Shown here one piece after another: positions 26,007 through 35,069 of a stretch of DNA of 64,000 bases. A model generated the notes under the pieces. It worked only from the letters and a program-made list of their open reading frames with translations. It was not told where the DNA came from and did not search any database. Within the stretch, counting starts at the first letter, position 1. Each line of letters opens with the position of its first letter. Origin of the DNA: Bradyrhizobium sp. cir1 (GTDB lineage Bacteria > Pseudomonadota > Alphaproteobacteria > Rhizobiales > Xanthobacteraceae). A program made the position numbers and the translations under genes. The stretch lies in assembly GCF_014198245.1 (NCBI RefSeq), contig NZ_JACIHE010000007.1, positions 248,001 to 312,000 of the forward strand, in the 5' to 3' direction.

Positions 26007-26885
26007 ATGCTGATCGCATTCAAGCTGAAGCTGCTGCTCGCCTGCGCCGCCGGGCTCGCGGGGCCGATCGCAATAGCACCCCTGGCCTCGGACATGGCGG
26101 TCCACGGTACGGCGGCGGAGCCCGCGATCGTCAGGATCGCGGCGGGCAATTTCTCCTATCGCGAGGCCGGCGATTTCACGCGTGGCGGGCAGCAGGCGGA
26201 AGCGCCGCTGCGCGCGATGCGCTTCACGAATCCGCTGCACATCATGCGGAATCAGGTCTCGTCATCCGACTATCAGATCTGCGTGCAGGACGGCGGCTGC
26301 CGCGCGCTCGATCGCGGCGTGGCGGTCGCCATCGATCGTCCCGCGGTGCAGGTGAACTGGCACGATGCCGAGGCCTATGCCGGCTGGCTCTCGCGCAAGA
26401 CCGGCCAGCACTACCGCCTGCCCAGCGACGAGGAGTGGGCGTTTGCGGCGGGCTCCAGATTCAAGGACGACGGCGCAGCGGTGGACGCAGGAGATCCTTC
26501 GAAGCGCTGGATCAGCCGTTATGAGCGCGAGTCCGAGCGCGACCCCTTCGACACCGCGGCGCATCCGTTCGGCAAGTTCGGCGCGAACGAGCACGGCATC
26601 GAAGATCTCGCCGGCAATGTCTGGGAGTGGACCTCGACCTGCTTTGTGCGCTCGCGGGTCGACGAGGCCGGCAACGCCGGCCGGCCGACCGTGAATTGCG
26701 GCGTGCGCATCGCGGAAGGCGCGCACCGCGCCTATGTCACCGACTTCATCCGCGACGCCCGCGCCGGCGGCTGCGCGCAAGGCGTGCCGCCCGCCAATCT
26801 CGGCTTCCGCCTGGTGCGGGAGGAACGGACGTGGATGGCGAACGTGTCGGCGCGGTGGGGCAAGGTGTGGGCCTCGAGGTCGTAG
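26007..26885 (+). CDS. nirV: NirV, formylglycine-generating-enzyme-like (SUMF1) protein
   Basis: This is a 292-residue exported protein of the FGE-sulfatase (SUMF1) fold. An N-terminal signal or anchor spans about 5-30. Fold marks are 'VQVNWHDAEAYAGWLSRKTG' (about 117-136), 'YRLPSDEEWAFAAG' and 'GNVWEWTSTCF', with the ending 'ANLGFRLVREE'. Genes of this type follow nirK in many denitrifiers and are called nirV; their exact role is not established. It sits 54 bases after nirK beyond a strong hairpin. No sulfatase gene is near, so a NirK-related role is more likely than sulfatase activation. Confidence 0.88.
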   Translation: MLIAFKLKLLLACAAGLAGPIAIAPLASDMAVHGTAAEPAIVRIAAGNFSYREAGDFTRGGQQAEAPLRAMRFTNPLHIMRNQVSSSDYQICVQDGGCRALDRGVAVAIDRPAVQVNWHDAEAYAGWLSRKTGQHYRLPSDEEWAFAAGSRFKDDGAAVDAGDPSKRWISRYERESERDPFDTAAHPFGKFGANEHGIEDLAGNVWEWTSTCFVRSRVDEAGNAGRPTVNCGVRIAEGAHRAYVTDFIRDARAGGCAQGVPPANLGFRLVREERTWMANVSARWGKVWASRS

Positions 26886-26928
26886 CCGGCACTGATGATG
26901 AAATGGAAACTCGGCCGCGCCTCGCACT

Positions 26929-27017
26929 CCGTCATTGCGAGCGAAGCAAAGCAATCCAGAATCTCTCCGCGGAAGCAGCCTGGATTGCTTCGTCGCAAGA
27001 GTTCCTCGCAATGACGG
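26929..27017. repeat. Dispersed palindromic repeat, family A, copy 3
   Basis: This element has the same ends and inner arms as the copies at 3994 and 7500 ('ccgtcattgcgag', 'gaagcaatccag', 'ctggattgcttcg', 'ctcgcaatgacgg'). It lies in the 411-base gap between convergent nirV and scoB. Confidence 0.85.
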
Positions 27018-27047
27018 TGTGGAGGCAGCGCGCCCATGCCTCTCCAA

Positions 27048-27176
27048 CGTCGTCCCGGCGAAGGCCAGGACCCATAACCACCGAACAGAGTTTGGCGAAG
27101 GCCGGTCGTTCGGGACGATCACCGACCGCAAATCGATGGACCTCGCGGTATGGGTCCTGGCTTTCGCCAGGACGAC
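27048..27176. repeat. Dispersed inverted repeat, family B
   Basis: The ends 'cgtcccggcgaaggccagg' and 'cctggctttcgccaggacg' are inverted copies, extended by 'gaccca'/'tgggtc'. It stands directly beside a family A repeat in the same nirV-scoB gap. The remaining bases of the gap hold the scoB terminator and nothing else I can see. Confidence 0.7.
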
Positions 27177-27253
27177 AGCGGAGATGAGGAGAGAATCTCC
27201 TGCCTCACCGCCTCGTAGGAGCGATCGTCGCGGGCTACCGTCGTTCCAACGAA

Positions 27254-27277
27254 AATGGCCGGGCAAGCCCGGCCATT
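27254..27277 (-). terminator. Rho-independent terminator of scoAB
   Basis: Read on the minus strand, an 11-bp perfect stem (aatggccgggc / gcccggccatt) with a 2-base loop is followed by TTTTCG, 19 bases after the scoB stop. It is a good intrinsic terminator. Confidence 0.8.
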
Positions 27278-27296
27278 CGCAGCTGCTTTAACTACC

Positions 27297-27947
27297 TTAG
27301 GTGTTCTTCAGCGCGACGCGGAATTCGGCTTCGGTCTTGGACTTGACCTCGTCGAGCGAGACGCCGTCGGCGAGCTCGATCAGGGCCATGCCGCCGTCGC
27401 CGTGCTTGTCGATGGTGAAGACGGCGAGATCCGTGACGACCATGTCGACCACGCGCTCGCCGGTCAGCGGCAAATTGCACTGCTTCAGCAGCTTGGCGCC
27501 GTCCTTGGCCGAATGCTCCATCACCACGACGACGCGCTTGACGCCGGCGACGAGATCCATCGCGCCGCCCATGCCCTTGACCATCTTGCCGGGGATCATC
27601 CAGTTGGCGAGATCGCCGTTCTGGGCCACCTGCATGGCGCCGAGGATCGACAGATCCATGTGGCCGCCGCGGATCATGCCGAAGGAATCCGCGCTCGAGA
27701 AATACGAGGTCGAGGGCAGCTCGCTCACGGTCTGCTTGCCGGCGTTGATGAGATCGGCGTCTTCCTCGCCCTCATAGGGGAACGGGCCCATACCGAGCAT
27801 GCCGTTCTCGCTCTGCAGGCTGACGTCCATGCCGTCGGGAATGTAGTTCGAGACCAGCGTCGGGATGCCGATGCCGAGATTGACGTAGTAGCCGTCGCGC
27901 AATTCCTTCGCGGCGCGCGCGGCCATCTGTTCACGGGTCCAGGCCAT
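27297..27947 (-). CDS. scoB: 3-oxoacid CoA-transferase subunit B
   Basis: This is a 216-residue subunit of a heterodimeric CoA-transferase that moves CoA from succinyl-CoA to acetoacetate or a related 3-oxoacid. The catalytic Glu lies in 'SLQSENGMLGMG' near residue 47, and 'NLGIGIPTLVSNYIP' and 'GAMDLVAGVKRVVVVMEH' are family marks. Its start touches the scoA stop (one-base overlap). It allows use of ketone-type acids and possibly turnover of polyhydroxybutyrate products. The exact 3-oxoacid cannot be settled by sequence; the alternative is a 3-oxoadipate transferase (pcaJ), but no pca genes are near. Confidence 0.9.
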   Translation of the reverse strand: MAWTREQMAARAAKELRDGYYVNLGIGIPTLVSNYIPDGMDVSLQSENGMLGMGPFPYEGEEDADLINAGKQTVSELPSTSYFSSADSFGMIRGGHMDLSILGAMQVAQNGDLANWMIPGKMVKGMGGAMDLVAGVKRVVVVMEHSAKDGAKLLKQCNLPLTGERVVDMVVTDLAVFTIDKHGDGGMALIELADGVSLDEVKSKTEAEFRVALKNT

Positions 27948-28684
27948 CAGATTTCAACTCCAGTGCCGGCCGCCGGCGCCGTCGTCGGACGCGGGCGAGT
28001 GTTGCGGAATTCGATGCGCTTCTTGGCCGTACCGACCTCGACGATGCGCTTCACGAAGATGCCGGGCGTGTGGATGTGGTCGGGATTGAGTTCACCGGCC
28101 GGAACCAGATGCTCGACCTCGGCCACCGTGATCTTGGCGGCGGTTGCCATCATCGGGTTAAAGTTGCGCGCGGTCTTGCGATAGATGAGGTTGCCGGCGG
28201 TATCGCCCTTCCAGGCGTGCACGATGGCAAGGTCGGCGAACAGGCCACGCTCCATCAGATACTTCTCGCCGTCGAACTCCTTCACTTCCTTGCCTTCGGC
28301 GATGAGCGTGCCGACGCCGGTCTTGGTGTAGAAGGCCGGGATGCCGGCGCCGCCGGCGCGGATGCGCTCGGCCAGCGTGCCCTGCGGGTTGAATTCGAGT
28401 TCCAGCTCGCCGGCGAGGAATTGCTGGGCGAACAGCTTGTTCTCGCCCACATAGGACGAGATCATCTTCTTGATCTGCCGGGTTTCCAACAGGCGGCTGA
28501 GCCCGATGCCGTCGACGCCGGCATTGTTGGAGACGACCGTCAGCCCCTTGACGCCCGATTCGCGGATCGCGTCCGACAGCGCCTCGGCAATGCCGCAGAG
28601 GCCGAAGCCCCCCGACATGATCATCATGTTGTCCTTCAAAATGCCGTCGAGCGCCGACTTGGCGTCGGGATAGACCTTGTTCAT
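27947..28684 (-). CDS. scoA: 3-oxoacid CoA-transferase subunit A
   Basis: This is a 245-residue partner of the scoB product. The family begins 'MNKVYPDAKSALDGILKDN' and continues with the glycine-rich 'MIMSGGFGLCGIAEALSDAI' and 'NNAGVDGIGLSRLLE'. I moved the start to this ATG, 57 codons inside the longest frame, because family proteins begin here. The two genes form an operon closed by an intrinsic terminator. Confidence 0.92.
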   Translation of the reverse strand: MNKVYPDAKSALDGILKDNMMIMSGGFGLCGIAEALSDAIRESGVKGLTVVSNNAGVDGIGLSRLLETRQIKKMISSYVGENKLFAQQFLAGELELEFNPQGTLAERIRAGGAGIPAFYTKTGVGTLIAEGKEVKEFDGEKYLMERGLFADLAIVHAWKGDTAGNLIYRKTARNFNPMMATAAKITVAEVEHLVPAGELNPDHIHTPGIFVKRIVEVGTAKKRIEFRNTRPRPTTAPAAGTGVEI

Positions 28685-28976
28685 GCAAAAAACCTCGACT
28701 GAACCTTCGGCTTGCAGCCGTCGCACCCTATTGGCGGCGATTATTAGGCGAAATCCTCCAAAGCCGTCAATGATACGGGGTTCTCGGCTCCGCGGGTCGG
28801 TGGTAGAAGCTGCCCACGCCGTGGGCAGAACCGCCCGCGGCCTTGAAAGCGACAAGAAAACCCATCAAGTTGCGGCACTTAACGTAACAGGACTTGTAAC
28901 CTAACAAGGCTTGGACGTGGGGTGCGCAGGTTGCCCGGCCCGCCCTTCTGGCTCCAACGACCAACCCGATCAGGAC

Positions 28977-30917
28977 ATGCCATTGACCATGGCCCAAGGA
29001 ATGAAGCGCCTCGGGACGCCGATCGCGGCGCTGCTCGGCGTTGCGCTGATCGCCCTGATCGCGACCTCATGGCTCATCAACCGCGACGCGTTGCGCAAGG
29101 CGGTGGAAGCACAGATCCGCGACGTCACCGGCCTGGAGCTCAATGTCGCGGGCAGTATCGACATCTCGGTGCTGCCGGCGAGCTACATCTCCTTCCGTGA
29201 CGTCGGCCTGAAGGGTGGCGGCACCAGCGATCCCGCGCTCCATGTCGACGTGCTCACCGCGAATCTGCGGCTGCTGCCGCTGCTGCTGCAGCGGTTCGAG
29301 ATCGCCGACCTGACGCTGCTCAGGCCGCGCATCCATATCAGCCTGAAGCCGGACGGCGAGAGCAACTGGACGCCCTTCATCCAGACCATTGCGCGCACCA
29401 TGAAGCCCGGGGCCGACAACCAGGTGTCGTTCTCCGAAATCCGGATCCAGGATGGCGTGCTCAATTACGAGGACGCCGCCACCCACGCCATCGAGAAGTT
29501 CGAGGACATCGACCTGTCGCTGGCCTGGCCGTCGATCTCGCGCTCCTTTGCCGCGACCGGGCAATTCGACTGGCGCGGCGAGCGCGTCGACGGCTCGATC
29601 AGCTTCTCCGATTTCGTCGCCGCCCTCTCCGGCGACCGGTCCGGCCTGAAGGCGCGGATCGCCAGCGCTCCGCTCAAGCTCGCCTTCGACGGGAGCGTTG
29701 CCAACCGCACCAGCCCGATGATGGAGGGCACGCTCACCATCGACAGCCCGTCCCTGCGCAACGCGCTGCGCTGGACCGGACAGCCGCAGCCGGCCAGCGG
29801 CGGCTTCGGCCGCTTCGCGCTGAAAGCCCGCGCCAATGTGGTGGGCGCCTCGATCGCGCTCACCAATGTCAATGTCGAGCTCGACGGCAACACCGCCGAA
29901 GGCGTCATGACCTACGCCAACAACGGCCGGCAGATGCTACAGGCGACGCTCGCCGCCGACGCGCTCGACTTCACACCTTATATCTCGACCTTCCGCCTGC
30001 TCGCGAGCGGCGCCCGGGACTGGAACAGGCAGCTGTTCGATCTCAACGGGCTGTCGACCACCGACCTCGACATGCGCCTGTCGGCCGCTCGGCTGACCGT
30101 CGGACCAACGAAGCTCGGCCGGACCGCGATCGGCACCAATTTGCGCAACGGCACGCTGGCGCTCTCGGTAGGTGAGGCCCAGGTCTATGGCGGCATCGCC
30201 AAGGGTTCGTTCGGCATCGCCCGCACCGACAGCGTCGCCGACATCAAGGCGCAGTTTCAGTTCACCGACGTCGACCTGCAGGCCTGCGCAACCGAGCTGT
30301 TCGGCCTCAACAAGCTGTCCGGACGCGGCAACATCAACGTCTCCCTCCTTGCCTCCGGCTCGAGCCCGTTCGGCCTCGTGCAGTCGCTCGACGGCAGTGC
30401 CACGGTCACCGGCCATGACGGCGCGATCGCGGGCTTCAACGCCGAGCAGCTCCTGAAGCGGCTGGAGCGGCGGCCGCTGTCGGGCGGCGGCAATTTCCGT
30501 AGCGGCTCGACCCCCTACGACAACCTCACCATCGCCGTGAAATTCTCCGATGGCGTCGCCACCGCCGAGGACATCCGCGTCGAAGGGCCGGCGGCGAAGA
30601 TCACGCTCACCGGCACCGCATCGGTGCCGACGCGCGAATACGACATGAAGGGCGTGGCGAGCCTCAACAGTGCGTCGGGCTTCGAACTGCCCTTCGTGGT
30701 GCAGGGGCCCTGGGATGATCCCCTGATCTTCCCAGATCCGGAAAGCCTGATCCGCCGCTCGCCGGCCTCCGCCCCGCTGCTCGACATGCTCAAGGACCGC
30801 AAGGGGAGCGATGCCGTGCGCTCCGCCATCGAGCGCATCACCGGCGCAGGCAAGCGACCCGCGCCGGCAGAATCGCCGACGGCGGAGAACGCCAAGGAAA
30901 ACGCCAAGTCGAACTAA
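28977..30917 (+). CDS. AsmA family envelope protein
   Basis: This is a 646-residue inner-membrane-anchored periplasmic protein of the AsmA family, related to bridge-like lipid transport proteins. One N-terminal membrane helix ('IAALLGVALIALIATSWLI', about 13-32) is followed by the typical 'VTGLELNVAGSIDISVLPASYISFRDVGL' region and a C-terminal AsmA domain ('GSATVTGHDGAIAGFNAEQLLKRLE', split motif). Two ATGs four codons apart are possible starts and neither has a good RBS. The last 40 residues are low-complexity. A role in outer-membrane lipid balance is inferred from the family. Confidence 0.82.
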   Translation: MPLTMAQGMKRLGTPIAALLGVALIALIATSWLINRDALRKAVEAQIRDVTGLELNVAGSIDISVLPASYISFRDVGLKGGGTSDPALHVDVLTANLRLLPLLLQRFEIADLTLLRPRIHISLKPDGESNWTPFIQTIARTMKPGADNQVSFSEIRIQDGVLNYEDAATHAIEKFEDIDLSLAWPSISRSFAATGQFDWRGERVDGSISFSDFVAALSGDRSGLKARIASAPLKLAFDGSVANRTSPMMEGTLTIDSPSLRNALRWTGQPQPASGGFGRFALKARANVVGASIALTNVNVELDGNTAEGVMTYANNGRQMLQATLAADALDFTPYISTFRLLASGARDWNRQLFDLNGLSTTDLDMRLSAARLTVGPTKLGRTAIGTNLRNGTLALSVGEAQVYGGIAKGSFGIARTDSVADIKAQFQFTDVDLQACATELFGLNKLSGRGNINVSLLASGSSPFGLVQSLDGSATVTGHDGAIAGFNAEQLLKRLERRPLSGGGNFRSGSTPYDNLTIAVKFSDGVATAEDIRVEGPAAKITLTGTASVPTREYDMKGVASLNSASGFELPFVVQGPWDDPLIFPDPESLIRRSPASAPLLDMLKDRKGSDAVRSAIERITGAGKRPAPAESPTAENAKENAKSN

Positions 30918-30918
30918 G

Positions 30919-31018
30919 GCATGATCCGGAAAAGTGCGAAGCGGTTTTTCCGGAAAGATCATGCGTAAACAACAACCGAAAGCGCGATGACGATTCATCC
31001 GAATCTCATCGCGCTTTT
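30919..31018. repeat. Dispersed inverted repeat, family E, copy 1
   Basis: Two adjoining hairpins: 'gcatgatccggaaaa' facing 'ttttccggaaagatcatgc', then 'aaagcgcgatgacgatt' facing 'aatctcatcgcgcttt'. A near-identical element follows another gene at 47537-47638. It begins just after the AsmA stop codon. Confidence 0.8.
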
Positions 31019-31059
31019 CTCATCGCGCTTTAGAGTGATCGGCGTCGCTCTCTTCGGGT

Positions 31060-32445
31060 TCAAGCGGCCGATTGCGTTGTCGAAATCCAGCTCTTGTTCT
31101 CCTGCACCACTGGTGCTTCGCCGATCGTCGTCCCGGCCGCGGCCTTGAGAGTGGCACCCTGCCCCAGTTCACGGGCCAACACCTCGCGGTCACAGGCATC
31201 CTCCCACAGCGAAATGGTGATGGATGCGACACAGTTGCTGATCATGCTGGTCAGCGCCCGCGCTTCCGACATGAAGCGGTCGATGCCGACGAGCAGCGCC
31301 ACGCCGGTCACGGGCAGATCCGGCATGACGGAGAGGGTCGCGACAAGGGCGACGAAGCCGCTGCCGGTGACACCAGCCGCCCCTTTGGACGTCAGCAGCA
31401 TCAATCCGAGCATCGCCGCGATCTGCCCCCACGACAGATGAATGTCGCAGGCCTGCGCGATGAAGATGGAGGCCAGGGTGAGATAGATGGCGCTGCCGTC
31501 CAGATTGAAGGAATAGCCCATCGGCAACACGAGCCCTGACACGCCTTTCCGGCATCCGAGCTGCTCCAGCTTGCGCAGGGCGCCAGGCAGCGCCGGCTCG
31601 GACGACGACGTGCCGAGCACGATCAGCAGCTCTTCCTTGAAGTAGCGGATCGTCTTCCACAGGCTGAAGCCGTTCAGCCGCGCCAGCGTACCAAGCACGA
31701 CCACCACGAAAACGGAGCAGGCGATATAGAAGGTCAGGATCAGCAGTCCGAGCGAGCCGATCGAACGGATGCCGTAGCGGCCCACCGTGAAAGCCATGGC
31801 CCCAAAGGCGCCGAGCGGAGCGAGCTTCATGATGAAGCCGAAGGACACGAAAAGCACTTGTGAAAAGGACTCCACTGCCTTCGTCACCACAACGCCGCCG
31901 TCGCCGGCGCGGCTCAGGCCAAAGGCGATCAGAATGGAGATCAACAGGACCGGCAGCACTTCGCCATCAGCAAACGCACCAAAGAAGGAGTGCGGGATGA
32001 TGTGCAGCATGAAGTCCGTAAATCCGGTCGCACCTGCCTGCTTGGTGAATTTCGCGGCCACTGACGGATCCAGCGTATTGACCGCAACATGCATGCCGAC
32101 GCCCGGCTGGATCAGCGACACGGCCATCAACCCGGCCAGCAGTGCGAGCACCGTCAGCAGGTAAAACAGCGCCATGGACTTCACCAGCGTGCGGCCAACC
32201 TCGCGGGAATCGCTGATGCTGTTGATGCCGCTCACGATGGTGCAGAACACGATCGGCGCGATCATCATCTTCACCAGCTTGACGAAGCCGTCGCCAAAGG
32301 GCTTCAGCGCGGCGCCGAATTCGGGCCAGAAATGGCCGGTGAGGACACCCAGCATCAGGCCGATCAGCACCTGGACATACAGAATCCGGTAGAAGGGCTT
32401 TCCAGTCTCGGTGTTCGGGTGTCCAACCGGCGCTTCCTTGTGCAT
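31060..32445 (-). CDS. dctA: DctA-type C4-dicarboxylate/cation symporter
   Basis: This is a 461-residue DAACS-family (dicarboxylate:sodium or proton) symporter with about eight helices. Family motifs are 'KMMIAPIVFCTIVSGI', the serine-rich 'VLGTSSSEPALPGALRKLEQLG', 'LPMGYSFNLDGSAIYLTLA' and 'SKGAAGVTGSGFVAL'. The start is the third of three in-frame ATGs; it has 'gggag' 8 bases upstream. It lies 54 bases after the PrpF-like gene on the same strand. Here it may import a tricarboxylate-like or dicarboxylate compound handled by that enzyme rather than symbiotic succinate (inference). Confidence 0.9.
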   Translation of the reverse strand: MHKEAPVGHPNTETGKPFYRILYVQVLIGLMLGVLTGHFWPEFGAALKPFGDGFVKLVKMMIAPIVFCTIVSGINSISDSREVGRTLVKSMALFYLLTVLALLAGLMAVSLIQPGVGMHVAVNTLDPSVAAKFTKQAGATGFTDFMLHIIPHSFFGAFADGEVLPVLLISILIAFGLSRAGDGGVVVTKAVESFSQVLFVSFGFIMKLAPLGAFGAMAFTVGRYGIRSIGSLGLLILTFYIACSVFVVVVLGTLARLNGFSLWKTIRYFKEELLIVLGTSSSEPALPGALRKLEQLGCRKGVSGLVLPMGYSFNLDGSAIYLTLASIFIAQACDIHLSWGQIAAMLGLMLLTSKGAAGVTGSGFVALVATLSVMPDLPVTGVALLVGIDRFMSEARALTSMISNCVASITISLWEDACDREVLARELGQGATLKAAAGTTIGEAPVVQENKSWISTTQSAA

Positions 32446-32499
32446 TCTCATTTCTCCCATGGCTCTGATTTTTTGTGATGGCTTCGGAAACGGCGGGCT

Positions 32500-33573
32500 T
32501 CAGGCCGCCAGCACCGAATGAGGCACGTGTGATCGACGGGCGAAGACGTGGCCCTCGAAGATTCGCCGGGCTGTCCGCAGCACCCTGGCAACCGGGCCGG
32601 GCTCCAGCCGAACCACGAGTTGGCCGGAGGGATGGGCGAGGGTGATCGGCACCGGCGGCGCCAGTGGTCCGACCATCTCTGCCGCGATCGTCCCGGGCGT
32701 GACGCATGCCGTCGCGATCGCGACGGCGCCGGTCACCGCCAGCGCGCTATGGCAGTCGTGCGGCATGAAGTATCTGGTGGTCAACGTCGCCTCGCCCCCG
32801 CGCGCAATCAGGACCGGCTTCGGGATCACCATTGCCGCGGAATCTGGAAAGCCCATCCGGCGTCCGGCCTCGATGCGCAAAACTTCGAGACGCGCGCGAA
32901 AGCTGCCGTCGGCGAAATCCGAGGGAGCCTCGCGGCCGGTCCATCCCAGATCCGCCGCGCGGACCAACATGACGGGCATCGCCGCGTCGATGCAGGTCAC
33001 ATCGATCCCTTCGATGCGATCGACCGGTCGTCCGGTGGGCAGGAGACGACCGGTGCGTGCGCCGGCCGCGTTGGGAAACGACAGTTCGATCGGCGCGGCC
33101 GTTCCCGGCACACCGTCGATCCGCGCCTCGCCGTCGTAAGTCACGCGCCCTGCGGGGGTCGGCACGGTCGCATCAATCAGCTTGCCGGTATTGACGTTGT
33201 GGATCCGCACATGGGTGCGGTCTGCGGCGGCGGCGACCAGGCCGGCTTCGATTGCGAACGGCCCAACCGCCGCCAGCATGTTTCCGCAGTTCGGCGAGGT
33301 ATCCACGATGCCTTCACGAACACGCACCTGGGCGAACAGATAATCGACATCGGCGCCGGGCACCGATGCCGGTCCGACGATCGCGACCTTGTTGATGACG
33401 GCATTGCCACCGCCGATCCCGTCGATTCCAAGATCGTGTCCCCCTCCCATCACAGACAGCAGGATCGCGTCGCGCAGTCTGGGATCGGCCGGAAGATCGC
33501 GGGCCAGGAAAAACGGCCCGCGCGAGGTACCCCCGCGCATGACCACACAGGGAATGGCAATCTGATCGTTCAT
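32500..33573 (-). CDS. PrpF-family isomerase, 4-oxalomesaconate tautomerase-like
   Basis: This is a 357-residue protein with a diaminopimelate-epimerase-like fold. It begins 'MNDQIAIPCVVMRGGTSRG', the hallmark of PrpF/GalD proteins, and has the catalytic cysteine motif 'TSPNCGNMLAAVGPFAIE' near residue 94. GalD isomerises 4-oxalomesaconate in gallate breakdown and PrpF isomerises 2-methyl-aconitate. Length fits either. No other gallate genes (ligase, hydratase, dioxygenase) or prpBCD genes are in the window, so the substrate is open. It is transcribed with dctA and divergently from a LysR regulator. Confidence 0.85.
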   Translation of the reverse strand: MNDQIAIPCVVMRGGTSRGPFFLARDLPADPRLRDAILLSVMGGGHDLGIDGIGGGNAVINKVAIVGPASVPGADVDYLFAQVRVREGIVDTSPNCGNMLAAVGPFAIEAGLVAAAADRTHVRIHNVNTGKLIDATVPTPAGRVTYDGEARIDGVPGTAAPIELSFPNAAGARTGRLLPTGRPVDRIEGIDVTCIDAAMPVMLVRAADLGWTGREAPSDFADGSFRARLEVLRIEAGRRMGFPDSAAMVIPKPVLIARGGEATLTTRYFMPHDCHSALAVTGAVAIATACVTPGTIAAEMVGPLAPPVPITLAHPSGQLVVRLEPGPVARVLRTARRIFEGHVFARRSHVPHSVLAA

Positions 33574-33645
33574 GAGGCTGTTCCGTTCGGCGACAACTTC
33601 GCCCGAGCCGAAGCATCGTCGACCAGAACTCTTTTGTGAAATGCA

Positions 33646-33660
33646 AATATCTGAGGTATT
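33646..33660. promoter_or_regulatory. Candidate LysR-type operator
   Basis: AATATCTGAGGTATT is an inverted repeat (AATA-N7-TATT) containing a T-N11-A pattern typical of LysR-type sites. It lies in the 118-base divergent region, 32 bases before the LysR start. A second weaker pair (attat/ataat) follows. Symmetry and location are the only support. Confidence 0.4.
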
Positions 33661-33691
33661 ATTCCAGTTACCGATATAATGGAGCCTTGCC

Positions 33692-34672
33692 ATGAACGCG
33701 GAACTGCTCGACCTCAAGGCGTTCATCACCGTGGCGGAGACGGGAAGTTTCGTCCGTACCGCCAGGGCGCTGAACCTGTCGCAGCCGGCGCTCAGCCGGC
33801 GCATTCAGAAACTGGAAGAAGGCCTCGGTGCGCCGTTGCTCGAGCGGTCGACGCGCCACGTCAATCTCACCATGACGGGGCGCGACTTCCTGCCGAAGGT
33901 GCGCCGCCTCATCGATGAGTTCGAGACCTCGGTGCTCGCCATCCACGATATCGGCGCGCGAAGTTCAGGCCTCGTCTCTGTGGCTGCGGTGCCGACGGCG
34001 GTGTTCTATTTCCTGCCGCGTGCGATCGGCCGGTTTGCCGAAGCTTATCCGCGCATTCGCATCCGGATTCTGGACATCGGTGCCAATGAGGGATTGGAGG
34101 CGGTCGCGCGCGGAGAAGCCGATTTCGGCATCAATTTCATCGGTGCATCGCATGCCGAAATCGAATTCGAGAAACTGGTCGAGGATCCCTTCGTCCTGGC
34201 CTGTCGTCATGATCATCCGTTGGCATCGCGCAAACAGGTCAGCTGGTCGGAGATCGTGTCGCACCGGGTCATCACCGTCGGTCGCAACAGCGGCAATCGC
34301 GCGCTGATCGACAATGCGCTGGCGCGGCATGGCCTGCAGCTGAACTGGTCCTATGAAGTCGCTCACCTCTCCGGCTCGCTTGGCCTCGTCGAAGCGGGAC
34401 TTGGCATCGCCGTACTGCCGAGGCTCGCGACGCCCGCGGCCGGTCATCCCATCATCCACACCATTCGCTTAAACGAGCCGGAAGTGTCGCGGACGATCGG
34501 AATCGTGCGCAGGCACGGGGCCACACTATCTCCTCATGCCAGCCAGTTTCTCAAGATGCTCCTCGAGGCCTGGCACACGCCTTCCGGGCCGAGCGGGCAA
34601 GACAAGCCGCGGTCCCGATCGGCTCAGGCAAATTCGAATGCCGTTTCGGCGGGCCGGAAGGGAAAACGCTGA
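33692..34672 (+). CDS. LysR-family transcriptional regulator
   Basis: This is a 326-residue regulator. The N-terminal winged helix-turn-helix ('FITVAETGSFVRTARALNLSQPALSRRIQKLEE', about 11-43, split motif) is followed by a substrate-binding domain (about 90-295) with 'GLVEAGLGIAVLPRLA'. The C-terminal 30 residues are basic and low-complexity. It diverges from the PrpF-like/dctA pair and probably controls those genes in response to their substrate (standard LysR layout; inference). Confidence 0.9.
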   Translation: MNAELLDLKAFITVAETGSFVRTARALNLSQPALSRRIQKLEEGLGAPLLERSTRHVNLTMTGRDFLPKVRRLIDEFETSVLAIHDIGARSSGLVSVAAVPTAVFYFLPRAIGRFAEAYPRIRIRILDIGANEGLEAVARGEADFGINFIGASHAEIEFEKLVEDPFVLACRHDHPLASRKQVSWSEIVSHRVITVGRNSGNRALIDNALARHGLQLNWSYEVAHLSGSLGLVEAGLGIAVLPRLATPAAGHPIIHTIRLNEPEVSRTIGIVRRHGATLSPHASQFLKMLLEAWHTPSGPSGQDKPRSRSAQANSNAVSAGRKGKR

Positions 34673-35069
34673 TAGCTCGGCGGCGCAGCGGTGCGAGGAC
34701 CGTTCCCGTCGAAACGGAAGTTCCTCGGATCAGCCCTGCCTTTTCAGAGGCATTCCAGCTCCTCCGGACACAGCGGTGTGGTGTGGCCAGCCAAGTGCGT
34801 TGCGTTCGGTCTTCATACCGCTTACAAAGCCCGGCTTCGCCAGTCGCGAGCAGGTACGGAATTGCACATGGTCAGGCGATCAGAACGCAGAACCCGAATT
34901 GATTGCCGCGAATTGATGCGGCGATTGGATCGATGCGCGGGTTAAGCATCTCCTTCGCCCCGATATCCCACAACATAGGTCTGACAAGATGCCGCTAGAT
35001 CGGCTCACCGCCATGCGCTAGTGTTTTACACGACCGGTTAAAAACACCGGCCGTTTGAGGGAGAAAAAC
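34673..35069. other. 397-base intergenic stretch, no gene seen
   Basis: Short open frames here have no RBS, no recognisable family and irregular codon use, so I do not call any of them. The last 40 bases hold 'accggttaaaaacaccggcc', a small imperfect inverted repeat just before the binding-protein gene that could be an operator or leader hairpin. A promoter for that operon must lie in this stretch. Confidence 0.5.

Noticed and set aside
26007..26885. Sulfatase-activating formylglycine enzyme
   Set aside because: The fold is the same, but there is no sulfatase gene nearby and the gene follows nirK as nirV does in denitrifiers.
26886..27296. Coding frames or a CRISPR-like array in the nirV-scoB gap
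   Set aside because: The apparent repetition comes from two different inverted repeats and a terminator. There are no regularly spaced direct repeats or spacers.
34673..35069. Small genes in the gap after the LysR gene
   Set aside because: Open frames of up to about 125 codons exist but have no ribosome site, no family resemblance and overlap one another in several frames.
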